A stretch of 64,000 nucleotides of DNA, taken from Tillus elongatus (taxonomy: Eukaryota; Arthropoda; Insecta; Coleoptera; Cleridae). The translations under genes and the position numbers were made by a program. Of the stretch, positions 1 to 64,000 are shown piece by piece (positions within the stretch are counted from its first letter, which is position 1; every line of letters starts with the position of its first letter). The notes under the pieces were generated by a model that was not told the DNA's origin, ran no database searches, and saw only the letters and a list, made by a program, of their open reading frames with translations. The stretch spans positions 17,351,565 through 17,415,564 of the forward strand of contig OZ023266.1 in assembly GCA_964006375.1 (NCBI GenBank), written 5' to 3'.

Positions 1-1
1 C

Positions 2-2794
2 CCACCACTAGGAATTAATTCTAAAATTCATCTTGTAGACCCGACACACCAGTACTTCAAATTGCTACAACAATTTCCTGACCTTTTTAAGGAAACTTCT
101 TCTAGCAACCTTCCAGAGGTTGAGTTCTTCCATACTATAAGTACGGAAGGACCACCTGTCACTGCAAAAGCTAGAAGATTGCCCCCAGAAAAGCTAGCTC
201 AAGCAAAGCTAGAATTCCAGCACATGATGGACTTGGGAATTTGTAGACCCTCCAAAAGTCCATGGTCAAGCCCCCTCCACATGGTGCAAAAAAAGGATGG
301 CTCATGGAGACCATGTGGGGATTACCGAGCACTAAACGCTAAAACAATCCCAGACAAATATCCTATTCCAAATTTGCAGGATTTTAATGCCCAGTTAGAA
401 GGCAAACGTATTTTTTCAAAATTAGATATCATTCGCGCTTTCCATCATATCCCAGTAGCACCTCAAGATATTCCCAAAACAGCAGTCATAACTCCATTTG
501 GCTTATTCGAATTTGTTAAAACCCCATTTGGCCTTCGTAATTCAGCACAAACATTTCAAAGATATTTACATTCAATTTTAAGACATCTTGACTTTGCCTA
601 CTCCTATCTTGACGATATTCTCGTTGCATCAGCTTCTGAAAAAGAACATCAAGAGCATCTAGCAAAACTTTTTCAGACACTTCAAGACAACGGCATCCGT
701 ATTAATTCATCTAAATGTGAATTCGGAGTGGCCGAAATTTCATTTTTAGGTTTTCGTGTAAATAAATCTGGATTATTTCCACTTCCTGAACGCATCAAAG
801 CTATTACCGACCTACCTCTTCCCGATACCATTGAAAAACTCAGAAGATTTCTAGGTCTCATAAATTTCTACCGTCGTTCTCTTCCACGTGCTGCGGAAAT
901 TCAGCAACCACTATTCGACCTCTGCCAGAATCCCAAAAAACGCGACAAACGTAAAATCGAGTGGACTCCTCAGACTCGAGAAGCATTCGAACGTTTGAAA
1001 GAGGCACTAAAAAACGCTACACTAATAGCTCATCCGTCTTCTTCGCTACCACTGATTCTCCATGTCGATGCTTCTGATTATGCCGTAGGCGCTTCCCTCC
1101 AACAATTACGTGATCAAACACTAGAACCCTTAGGTTTCTACTCTAAAAAGCTTACTTCAGCCCAAAAATCTTACAGCACCTACGATCGCGAACTTCTAGC
1201 TGCTTATCAGGCAGTTAAATACTTTAGATATACCCTAGAAGGTCGCCATTTCACCATTTATACGGACCACAAACCTTTGACATACGCTTTTGAACAACGC
1301 GTCGATAAAGCATCTCCAAGGCAACTACGACATTTAGACTTCCTAGGTCAATTTACCACAGACATTCGCTACATACCAGGTCCTACAAACATTCCCGCAG
1401 ACTATTGTTCTCGCATTGAAACAATTTCACTTTCTTCCACTGTGTCACTCCAAGAAATTGCGCAAGCTCAGTCATCTTGTGAGGAACTCAAACACCTTCT
1501 GCAGTCTAAATCTTCCTCATACAAATTTCAAAACATGCCTCTTGACAACGGATTGAATCTTATTTGCGATTCTTCTTCAAAGAAACTTCGCCCATTCATT
1601 CCGCTCAAATTTCGCCGAAAGATTTTCGATTCTATCCACAATTTATCTCACCCAGGCATATCAGCTTCAGTCGATCTGGTCCAGGATAGATTTTGTTGGC
1701 CCAAATTGAAACGCGATGTATCTCTTTGGTCTAAAACTTGCATTCCCTGCCAGAAAGTCAAGATATGGAGACACACTTCCAGTGCCATTGGACAATACAC
1801 CCCAGCCATGAGAAGATTCTCGCATATAAATGTTGACATTGTGGGACCATTACCAGCATCACAAGGTCAACGCTATCTGTTAACAATAATAGACAGATTT
1901 TCTCGATGGCCCGAAGCAATTCCATTGTCAGATATTACAGCAGAAACAGTAGCGAACACTATTTTATCATGCTGGATCTCTCGTTTCGGTGTTCCGCAAT
2001 ACATCACCACAGACAGAGGTAAACAATTCGATTGCCACCTTTTCACACACCTCACTAAAACACTAGGTGCAGACCACATCAAGACCACAGCTTACCACCC
2101 AGCAGCAAATGGTGTAATCGAGAGATGGCATAGAGTTCTGAAACAGGCCTTGAAAGCTCATATGGACGAAAACTGGGTCGCTAAATTGCCAATTGTGTTA
2201 CTAGGACTCAGATCGTACATAATTCCAGAATATCGCTCAACACCCGCTGAAATAGTCTATGGAGAATCAATCAAACTTCCCACCGACTTTTTCAACAGCA
2301 CACAAGCTCATGATGTTCCACCACTTATATCTCAGCTGAAAGAAGACATAAGGAAACTTCGACCAGTACCTTTTAAACATCATACTGCAAAAAAGGTATT
2401 TGTCCATCCTAAGCTTATGGAAGCTCCTTTTGTTTTTGTTCGCATTGATATTCCGCGAAAAACTCTCGAACCAGTTTATGACGGCCCCTTTGAAGTGTTA
2501 TCCCGAACTGACAAAGTCTTCAAAATCAAGAAATCACACGGAGAAGAGACAATTTCTGTTGACCGTCTTAAACCCGCATTCATTCTTTGTGATAACGAAC
2601 AGACAACTTTCCAGCCTCAGAGACATCCTAGTGAAACTGAAAGTGACAGTGAAAGTCCAACACCTAGTGAAACTGAAAGTGACAGTGAAAGTCCAACACC
2701 CAGTGAAACTGAAAGTGACAGTGAAGTTCCCGTTCCCGTTCAAACTACACGCCATGGACGTAGAGTTCGATTTCCACGAAGATACTTGAACTAA
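2..2794 (+). CDS. pol: Ty3/Gypsy LTR-retrotransposon polyprotein, 5' partial (reverse transcriptase, RNase H, integrase)
   Basis: The frame is open from the left window edge to the stop, over 900 codons without a break, so this is a fairly young copy whose 5' end lies outside. Counting from codon 62, the reverse transcriptase carries the YLDD box at residues 182-185. An RNase H domain follows, with an HVDAS motif near 334 and TDHKPL near 401. The integrase has an H-H-C-C zinc finger at about 526-563 and a D592, D651, E687 triad with 35 residues between the last two, as expected for Gypsy integrases. The C-terminus has a short acidic S/E/T/D-rich tandem repeat and then a basic end. No envelope-like ORF follows. 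An LTR begins 25 bp after the stop. It lies downstream of the 3' end of cystathionine gamma-lyase copy B, on the opposite strand. Confidence 0.93.
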   Translation, partial: PPLGINSKIHLVDPTHQYFKLLQQFPDLFKETSSSNLPEVEFFHTISTEGPPVTAKARRLPPEKLAQAKLEFQHMMDLGICRPSKSPWSSPLHMVQKKDGSWRPCGDYRALNAKTIPDKYPIPNLQDFNAQLEGKRIFSKLDIIRAFHHIPVAPQDIPKTAVITPFGLFEFVKTPFGLRNSAQTFQRYLHSILRHLDFAYSYLDDILVASASEKEHQEHLAKLFQTLQDNGIRINSSKCEFGVAEISFLGFRVNKSGLFPLPERIKAITDLPLPDTIEKLRRFLGLINFYRRSLPRAAEIQQPLFDLCQNPKKRDKRKIEWTPQTREAFERLKEALKNATLIAHPSSSLPLILHVDASDYAVGASLQQLRDQTLEPLGFYSKKLTSAQKSYSTYDRELLAAYQAVKYFRYTLEGRHFTIYTDHKPLTYAFEQRVDKASPRQLRHLDFLGQFTTDIRYIPGPTNIPADYCSRIETISLSSTVSLQEIAQAQSSCEELKHLLQSKSSSYKFQNMPLDNGLNLICDSSSKKLRPFIPLKFRRKIFDSIHNLSHPGISASVDLVQDRFCWPKLKRDVSLWSKTCIPCQKVKIWRHTSSAIGQYTPAMRRFSHINVDIVGPLPASQGQRYLLTIIDRFSRWPEAIPLSDITAETVANTILSCWISRFGVPQYITTDRGKQFDCHLFTHLTKTLGADHIKTTAYHPAANGVIERWHRVLKQALKAHMDENWVAKLPIVLLGLRSYIIPEYRSTPAEIVYGESIKLPTDFFNSTQAHDVPPLISQLKEDIRKLRPVPFKHHTAKKVFVHPKLMEAPFVFVRIDIPRKTLEPVYDGPFEVLSRTDKVFKIKKSHGEETISVDRLKPAFILCDNEQTTFQPQRHPSETESDSESPTPSETESDSESPTPSETESDSEVPVPVQTTRHGRRVRFPRRYLN
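2627..2731 (+). repeat. 36-bp in-frame tandem repeat near the end of the Gypsy pol ORF
   Basis: About three units of 36 bp encode a 12-residue repeat of the type [12 protein letters not shown]. The repeat keeps the frame and lies C-terminal to the integrase core, so the acidic tail has expanded in units without breaking the polyprotein. Confidence 0.85.
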
Positions 2795-2807
2795 TAGCGT
2801 TGCCACT

Positions 2808-3136
2808 GAGAGGGGAGTATGTGGCGGTGGTTCCGACCGCAGTGTTTCCGTCAACACTACTCTATGTTTCTCTTGACAGCTAAACGTTACGTTACGTTAT
2901 TCGACAGCAAGCTGTCAAGAACTACTATATAAGAGACACCAGGGATCTCTCTCTCTCTCTCTCTCCTCGCTACCAACCGACATAGTGAAGATACGTCTCT
3001 CCACGCTCGGTCAGTTATCTGTTATGTGCTGTCTGTGATTGTTTTATAGTTAAATGTATAGTTTATTCAGTTAGTGAAATAATAAAGTATATTAAATGTT
3101 TACGTATGGATTTAATATCAACAAGTGCAATTAACA
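2808..3136 (+). mobile_element. Polypurine tract and 3' LTR of the Gypsy element
   Basis: A purine-rich tract (GAGAGGGGAGTA) at 2808-2819 is followed by TGTGGCGG, the expected LTR start. The LTR holds a TATA box (TATATAAG) at 2926-2933, a (CT)n run near 2946-2967 and an AATAAA signal at 3081-3086. The right end is uncertain. I place it near TTAACA at 3136 because no second LTR is in the window for comparison. Confidence 0.75.
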
Positions 3137-4092
3137 TCCATATATACATATCAGTTTTTTCTTAAAACAAAAATGCCATCTGCATATCGAGTTATCTAAT
3201 GAAGATTGAGTTTACGTCAACGACTGTGATTATTTTTTTACATGCGCGGTGACCTGATTTTATTTTTACAGTGATATAGTTCATTTTTAATAATTTTCAC
3301 TTGCTACATATACAGCCTTTTTATTTACATTTTTCATATTTTGTGTTTGTTTATAAATTGTAAATATATGTGTGTGTCTTGTGTGAATCAACAACATGTC
3401 AAAATTTAAGAGTTTCATTGTACCGACGACCCTACGTTCCCAAAGCTGTGAGCACACTAGTATAAAGTAGTATGTTATGAAGTAAAGTCCGCTCTATACT
3501 CTATACCCCATTCCCAGTCTCATGTCCATTCATCCTGTTATAACAGTTGCGGATGAAAACAGTATTATGTTATGAAGTAAAGTCCGCTCTATACCCCATT
3601 CCCAGTCTCATGTCCATTCATCCTGTTATAACAGTTGCGGATGAAAACAGAAGCTGCTTCATCGTAGCAGTGCAACAGAAACAGATACGACAACAGAAAC
3701 AGATACGACTCACTGCGCAACAGCATCCCCTCCACTGTACCTGTTATTTGTATATATCCATAACAGATTGTTACTGCTGCGGCTCGACAACAGTTAAAAT
3801 ATAACAGACTGTTAAATAACAACCCATCACTAGGCTTAACTTTCTAATCGTCATTCTAAATATATTGGAGAAGGAAGGCGTTGTTTCAATTACGGCTCCA
3901 CGCGTTAAAATTTGTAGATAAATTTAGTTGTGGCAATAAATATTGAAAGCATCTGCCACCAGATGAGAAAAGGTACATTGACGAGTCCTTAATTTGATAC
4001 GAATTAAAAAATATCTTTAAAATACAACTATTGTAACTATGAAACTTGACAAGAAATATTTTTATGCAAAATATGAATCCTTTAGTGGGTGG
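3137..4092. other. Non-coding stretch with a ~90-bp tandem duplication
   Basis: No gene is recognised. Positions 3471-3565 and 3566-3650 are a direct tandem duplication; the second copy lacks a 10-bp internal repeat of the first. Several TAACAG/CTGTTA words around 3530-3810 suggest remains of another LTR or MITE, but no ends were found. Confidence 0.6.
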
Positions 4093-4098
4093 TTTATT
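4093..4098 (-). terminator. Probable poly(A) signal of cystathionine gamma-lyase copy B
   Basis: AATAAA on the minus strand, about 127 nt past the copy B stop codon and in an AT-rich context. It is the first canonical hexamer downstream of that gene. Confidence 0.6.
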
Positions 4099-4224
4099 TA
4101 TCACATACTTTTACATAACACATAATATCTAACATAAAACAATATATAATATAAAATATTTGCAGCTGAAATTTAAATTTTGAGCTTTTTCCTGTAGCTA
4201 CAAAAAAAAAAACACAACATATAT

Positions 4225-36359
<32,135 letters not shown>

Positions 36360-36669
36360 TTTCAAATAGGACTTCACTATATACACCGAAATAATTTACT
36401 TTTATTCAAAATCACAGTATATATTTACATAGAAATTTAAAAGTGGCAGCTATTGAATGTAAATTAATAAGTTCATCGATTTTTAAGCTATCGTTTTATT
36501 GATAATTTCTTATACATACCAGTTGTGATAAATTCTTCGCACAAAAACTTTAATGTATCAAGCTATAAATTTACAATACCGCCGTTATTTGAAAAAAAAA
36601 TCACTTACAAGGGTACATCAAAATATAACGAGACTTGTTTTGCAATTTTTCTATTTGCTACTCAAAAAA

Positions 36670-37140
36670 ATAAACTGGACGCAGTAAGTACGCTATGGTA
36701 GCGAATTTTAACAGAAATGCTCTACGCATTTTTGTTAAGAAAATTATTTACAGTGTGTCCCAAATTCGATTCTAATCATTGGCATCTGGAAAACTGTATA
36801 TAAGCGACAGCATCGGTTAAATGGGAAAAGTTTTAGCAAATTTTGTGCTCACAACAGACACGTTTGTGAAATATTTGAGAAAAACGATAATTTTGCGAAT
36901 TTGTTTTTCTTTTTCCAAGAGGCTTGGATAAGTTCGTTATCCAGGAAAATCGGACCAGTTTTTCCGGGGAAATTTTAGGGCTCCTTCTGGAAAAAAATTA
37001 TATCTCCGGAAATAATAAAGCTATGGCAACCACATTCGGCAAGCTGGTTTATGTTTTAAAAAGCAAACTCTGCATCAAAATTTAGGTATCTATGTTGAAA
37101 GGAAAATAGTTATTAACACTTAATGAAGCACAACTTTAGT
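36670..37140. repeat. (AT)n-family-related repeat without its AT tract
   Basis: It starts with the hairpin-bearing word GGACGCAGTAAGTACGCTATGG and continues with CTTGGATAAGTTCGTTATCC and CAGGAAAATCGGACCAG, as in the 50.3- and 60.6-kb copies. It lies upstream of copy B. Confidence 0.6.
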
Positions 37141-37510
37141 GCCACTAAAAGACAGAGAAGACACAAGACCAAAATATTGTATGTGTTAACCAAAATCTAT
37201 TAAATATTACAGACAACGTTTATCTATTCATGGCGCAAAAAGTTCAAGAAGTACCAGAAAGATTACTTTGAGAATTTTTCTCCTGTAAAGGCCAAACTGG
37301 AGATTTGAAACGTAAAAATTATTATAACTATTGCGGTTTATAAATGGAGAATATTGCATAAAATGTGTATTAGAATGTTCTAGATTTATGCTACTTTTCT
37401 CATTTGTTAAAATAACTGCAAAATCTGCTTCTAAAGACCTTACATATTACAAATAAATAATTTAAGACCATTATCGATTATCTACCTTTCTCCATTGCAG
37501 TTTGCCAGAA

Positions 37511-37583
37511 GCCTTAGTTGGTGTAATGGTTAGGATCCCTGCCTAATGAGCGAAGGGACGCGGATTCAAATCTCACTGTTGAC
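37511..37583 (+). repeat. tRNA-like sequence, probably a degenerate SINE head
   Basis: TTGGTGTAATGGTTAGGATC resembles a tRNA D-arm/A box and GGATTCAAATC a B box at tRNA-like spacing. The anticodon loop is too long and the T-stem does not pair, so I do not call a functional tRNA. Confidence 0.4.
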
Positions 37584-37922
37584 TGTATTTCTCTTTACCC
37601 TTTAAAAAAAAAAGTTTTTTTCGCCTTTGATTCCATTTTAACGTTATCTGATCAGATTGTGTAATTATATTTTTTAGCGACTTTTTGTTGAAAATGAAAG
37701 ATCAGCACTTTTAAGACTTTTAAATAGTACATCATCCACAGGCAAAATAATTTTCTCTGTGAAGCCACAGAAAAAGTATCTAGTTCTGAGTTCTGTGTTT
37801 AGATTAGATTTTGAATATTTTAAAATTTATTTCTATTTCTATTAGTTAATTTTCTTGTACAAAACGTTATCTCATTAGGGAATTTTTTTATAAATGATTT
37901 TAATGAATTTTCTTTAAATGAA

Positions 37923-39445
37923 CTGGCCTTGACAAGATCCGAGCAATTGTTCTCAAAAAATGCGCACCAGAACTTGCTCCTGTCCTGACTCGTCTGTTTC
38001 AGACATCTTACTAGAGGCATATTCCCTAGTAACTGGAAAACTAGTCGAGTACGACCCGCCCCAAGAAAGTATTCAAAGCGCTTCCTAGCAACTACAGGCC
38101 TATTTCTCTCCTTTCAGTCGTCTCTAAAGTGATGGAAAAGAATATAAGCACCGAATTACTAAAATTTCTTGAAAAACACAGTCTAATCCACGACATGCAG
38201 TATGGATTCCGTCAGCGCAGATCAACTGCCGACCTCCTTTCCTTTGTCACCCATTCTTGGAACATGTCTATGGAACTACACGGTGAATCCCAGATTGTCG
38301 CTCTAGACATATCTAAAGCATTCGACCAGGTCTGGCACGCAGCGCTGCTTAATAAACTACCGGCCTATGGCCTACCTCCAAAACTCTGTATGTGGACAGC
38401 AAATTTCCTTTCCAATCGGACCATTTCTGTTGTTGTAGATGGCCATTCCTCTAAAGTGTATCCAATTAATGCAGGAGTTTCTTAAGGTTCAGCTTTAGCC
38501 CCTACTTTGTTTCTTCTCCACATCAATCACCTCCTCTCTAGCACATCTAACCCAGTTCACAGTTACGTGGACGACACCACTCAAATATATAATTTTCTAA
38601 GCCTGTCTCTTTAGCCCAATTAGACGATGATCGCAGACTCATGGAGGGTTCTATCTCGGTGGATCTCAAAAAAATATTAGACTGGGGAAGTAGAAATCTT
38701 GTACAGTAGAAATCTTGTACAATTCTACCCCACCAAATCACAGTCTTGCTTTCTTTCTCATAAAGACACACCAGCCCTAGACCCATCACAATAAACAACC
38801 AAGTTATTCAAAGTAATGAGTCCTTTTCACTTGTTGGCATTTCTGTGGATCGAAATCTCATGTCACATCAATTGCAGAAGCGGCTGCTAAGAAATTAGGT
38901 TTCCTCTTCCGGGCTCGCAAATACTTTTCACCAGCTAATCTCTATACCTTATATACTTCACAAATAAGACCAAACCGCGAATACTGCTCCCACATCTGGG
39001 GTGCTGCTGCCGCTTCTACACTCGCTATCCTGGACTCCATTCAGAAGAGAGCTATACGTCTCATCGGTGACCTTACCCTCACCCAAAGGCTGCCATCCCT
39101 TGACCACCGACGTGCCGTTGGTGACCTCTCTCTCTCTCTTTTATAGATAGCTGCACGGGCACTGCTCAGAGGAGCTTTCTTCCATAGTTCCTCCACCTGC
39201 TGCCCCCAACAGATCTACCAGGAGAACAGAGCGAATGCACCTTTTTACTGTCCAGGTCACCAGACATAGAACATCTTGTTATGCCCGCTATTTTGTCCCG
39301 AGGAATTCCAAGTTGTGGAATTCCTTGCCGGCACATGTTTTTCCTTCTCCCCCGAACCTCCAAGTCCAGAATTAACAAGTTGCCTCTTTCCTCCTTGTCG
39401 ACATCCACGGTACTATAGTATTTAGACTGTAAGCCCTGGTGGTGT
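37923..39445 (+). mobile_element. CR1/jockey-superfamily LINE copy J3 (RT to 3' end)
   Basis: It reads KVMEKNISTELLKFLEKHSLIHDMQYGFRQRRSTADLL, LDISKAFDQVW and YVDDTT (catalytic box with V for A). There follows QIRPN..YCSHIWGAAAAST and the family tail with LWNSLPAHV. Frame breaks occur after 38485. The 3' terminus has the family ACGGTACTATAGTATTTAG word. It lies between copies A and B. Confidence 0.87.
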
Positions 39446-39449
39446 GTTG

Positions 39450-40700
39450 TTAAAATATTTAAAAAAAATCTCCTATATATGTACTTACCGTGGTACAATG
39501 ACTCATAAACACTGCAAATATATGTAGAGCGACAGACACGGAACAGAACTAGTCATATACACAGTAAAGCAGTAATATATACTAATTGGCACTTTCAGAA
39601 ACACACAAAGTCAACACTCATATGTAAATGGATGCAACAACTGTCTGCTGTTGCAGACGAAGCACACTGGAACAACTGACCGTTGGAGTCTGCGTAGTTG
39701 ACTAGAGTGAAGATTTAGAGTCATCATGGGACAGATCTATGCAATGTTATTTTACCTACAGGGAGACGAGATTCGTAAACGCATGTAATTGTCTAGAGAG
39801 CGTCTGCTAAAGCAGACTTGCATATCCGAGAGAGGCAAATATTGTCTGCATTTGCAGACATGTCCATAAACAGATGACTGCAAGTGCAGGTATGTCCGTA
39901 TATGTGTTAAGTAATAAAAAGTAATGTAAGAAACTTGTTTGCTCTGCTCGGCAGACAATTTAAAATCCGTTTTCTCCAAAACTACTTAACCGATTTTGAA
40001 AAGCTGATACTTTTCAAAAAGATAATTTGCTTAGCTTCAAAATAAGGTCTCGCACAAATACCCCTTCCCATTTAAAATTTCAGGAGTGAAACTCACCCCA
40101 GCTAGAGAGGTAAAACGTTTCCTTCTCGAAATACAAATTGACGTGTGAGAGCAATTATTTTTCATAACAGGAATTTTGGAAGATCAGGTATGTTTCGTTT
40201 TCTCCTTGCCACTCTGTATATGTGTGTACATAGTCTCGGTAAGGAGAGCACAAAATATATAATAATAATAATGCCAAGGTTTCTAATGTTTAAAACGTTT
40301 ATTTCTTTTCATCTTAGTGTAAAAATAAAGGGAGCTTGGAGATATTAATTAAATAGGGTATATATGTATAAAATAATAGCAAATAATTACGGAATTAATT
40401 AATAATAATACATCAACCAGAATTTCTTATAGCCTTTCTAAACTGGAATAAAACTGGCATATTAAGAAGAAGTAAAACAACTGCCTTAAAAGATAAGCAA
40501 GATGATCAAATATTATGTACTTTGTTATCATTTACAGCTGAAATAGAGTTAACATGCTCTATACCAATATATGATGATTGATTTAATAAATAAATAGAGG
40601 CATACTGGCAGGTAAGCATGCAGTGAAAGAGTTATTTGAAGTGCCTGACTGCTTGAAAACTATTTCCTATCATCAAATCACTAGATTCACTGGAAGATAA
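39450..40700. other. Intergenic stretch with three GTCTGC-N4-GCAGAC hairpins
   Basis: No gene is seen. Identical 6-bp inverted repeats with 4-nt loops lie at 39643-39658, 39802-39817 and 39844-39859. The rest is AT-rich. Confidence 0.7.
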
Positions 40701-40702
40701 CT

Positions 40703-40708
40703 TTTATT
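40703..40708 (-). terminator. Probable poly(A) signal of cystathionine gamma-lyase copy A
   Basis: AATAAA on the minus strand, about 35 nt past the copy A stop codon. Confidence 0.6.
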
Positions 40709-40742
40709 CTAACTAGCTTGCCTCTGTTGAGGATGACACTTA

Positions 40743-62703
<21,961 letters not shown>

Positions 62704-62719
62704 TGTACTAAAATCTGCA

Positions 62720-63180
62720 AAAAAAATAAAAATAATTAAGACATTAACTCTTCAAAAAGTAATTGCTTCTCTGTTGAGCTTTTAGGTATAATACACGATG
62801 GGTAACTTTTAATGTGTACAGCATTGTGATCTCTAAAATGAAAAATATACAAATATAGTTCAATTAGACAAAGTTGCACACTTTTAAAGACACTTCTGAA
62901 GTCTTTTCTTGTCTTAATTTCAAATTTGAAACTACTTCTAAAATGTCTTTATAATTATGCAACTTTTGCCTGTATACGGGATACCCAATAAATATGGAAT
63001 AATGTTTATATGTCACAGACCGTTCGACCGATTTTACTGAAATTTAGGTGAGGGGCGTAACAAATACGCCAGGTTAGGTCATTATTATTTTATCAGATAA
63101 ATATATGAAATTCCGTACCTCTCAAATGTTTTTTAAGCTTTGGGATAGTTACCAGCCTAGTGGCGCTGAATTCAGATAAT
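62720..63180. other. Region upstream of the copy A start codon, nothing firm
   Basis: A splice acceptor at 62715-62716 implies that copy A transcription starts further right, but no 5' exon or promoter could be picked out. Confidence 0.4.
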
Positions 63181-63182
63181 AC

Positions 63183-63749
63183 AGGGTACCCAGCAGAAAT
63201 CAAATTCCCTGACATTTCCAGGCCCCTCGAGTACATTTTTTTAAGAACAAAATAAATAAAAATTACGAACAAAAACTTACTTAATCAAAAACATAAGTAT
63301 GCTTAACTCCGTTAAGTTTATAATATGTGGCATCTTCTAGAAGAAAATTTGCAATTTTTTCACGGAAAAACCTGACTTTCATAACTGGCCGATGAATTTA
63401 GGCTCCGGAAAGAATTTTTCAGTGTGATGGAAAAACCAGTCTCTAGGTGGCGCAGAACTTTCAACATGATCATAAAGGTTAAAATAGAATAAACACATTC
63501 ACAGCACAGCTCTACCGGCAAATACCTAAAACCGATTTTGCATTTTATGCATTCAGGGAAGAACATTCCAAGTGGGATGTACATATGACATGTTTGAGAT
63601 AGATGAACAAGGCTTTATTTATATCGGCGCATGATGTGGCATACACTGCGTTCATTAGGGGATTTAATTGATATTTGTACCAAAGTTAAGCCGCATTGTT
63701 ATGAGATATATTTTCCTAGGTAGGAGAAAACTATTTACGTGAGAAAATT

Positions 63750-63824
<75 letters not shown>

Positions 63825-64000
63825 CAAAATAAAAATGCATCTGATAGTGACGAAAGTTTACAAACATATAATTTCCAGGTCTACTGAATTATTTCCATGA
63901 TATTTGAGTAAAATCGCAAATTTCCCTGACGTTTTAGGGGGCATTTCACATTCCCTGATTTTTCCAGCTTTTCCCGGTTTTCCAGGTCGCTGGGTACCTT
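63183..64000. mobile_element. TIR element, right end at or beyond the window edge
   Basis: CAGGGTACCCAGCAGAAATC near 63183 pairs with TTTCCAGGTCGCTGGGTACC at the window end. Subterminal TTCCCTGACATTTCCAGG and TTCCCTGATTTTTCCAGC words lie on both sides, and an (AT)n tract occupies 63755-63820. No transposase is seen. Confidence 0.65.

Noticed and set aside
2400..2789. A 129-codon ORF in another frame over the Gypsy integrase tail
   Set aside because: It is a shadow of the pol frame and owes its length to the 36-bp repeat.
37511..37583. Functional tRNA gene
   Set aside because: A-box and B-box-like words exist, but the T-stem fails to pair and the anticodon loop is too long.

Overview
This is eukaryotic nuclear DNA from an insect-like genome. 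It is AT-rich, with long introns, GT-AG splicing, poly(A) signals, long (AT)n tracts, and many decayed retrotransposons and DNA transposons of arthropod type. A beetle is my guess: one foldback element carries short runs of TCAGG, the Tribolium-type telomere motif, and an R4-clade retroelement sits in TAA repeats. Neither point is decisive.

The conventional host genes are two tandem, same-strand (minus) paralogues of cystathionine gamma-lyase, the PLP enzyme of transsulfuration that makes cysteine and H2S. Copy A (coding exons at 62512-62703, 57367-57654, 54264-54528, 51620-51772, 45720-45894 and 40743-40884) joins into a 404-residue ORF. Copy B (36269-36359, 32437-32591, 28653-28940, 25330-25594, 16475-16627, 16234-16408 and 4225-4366) joins into a 422-residue ORF. 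The last five exons have identical lengths in the two copies (288, 265, 153, 175 and 142 nt) and identical phases, so the pair arose by duplication of an already intron-rich gene. Both keep the PLP lysine, but B differs around the cofactor pocket. B also has an additional first exon encoding a basic, Ser/Thr-rich N-terminus that looks like a mitochondrial presequence.

Almost everything else is mobile DNA in or between these introns. From left to right: a Ty3/Gypsy pol with its 3' LTR (1-3.1 kb); a mariner-like element (5.8-7.7 kb); a LINE split by a foldback MITE that is itself split by another LINE (8.2-11.4 kb); an R4-like LINE in a TAA microsatellite (11.8-13.7 kb); a foldback element with tandem repeats (14.4 kb); a Penelope-like element with a GIY-YIG domain and a hammerhead-like motif (15.3-16.1 kb); a TIR element (16.8-19.2 kb); a second mariner-like element (22.7-24.6 kb); a complete SINE (25.8 kb); a jockey-like LINE (29.7-31.9 kb); a foldback element (35.5 kb); a hAT relic, an 18S rRNA fragment and LINE copies (41-45.3 kb); a small THAP-domain gene candidate (46.4-47.0 kb); LINE copies (48-53.9 kb); a repeat with three hammerhead-ribozyme modules (54.0-55.6 kb); and a nested TIR element (59.8-62.2 kb).

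The most interesting signals are the tandem hammerhead-ribozyme repeat (best copy 55138-55218), the 5'-terminal 18S rRNA fragment flanked by a 33-bp direct repeat (42259-42914), the paralogue with an apparent targeting exon, and the nested THAP-domain gene. No searches or folding programs could be run, so family names rest on motifs read by eye.
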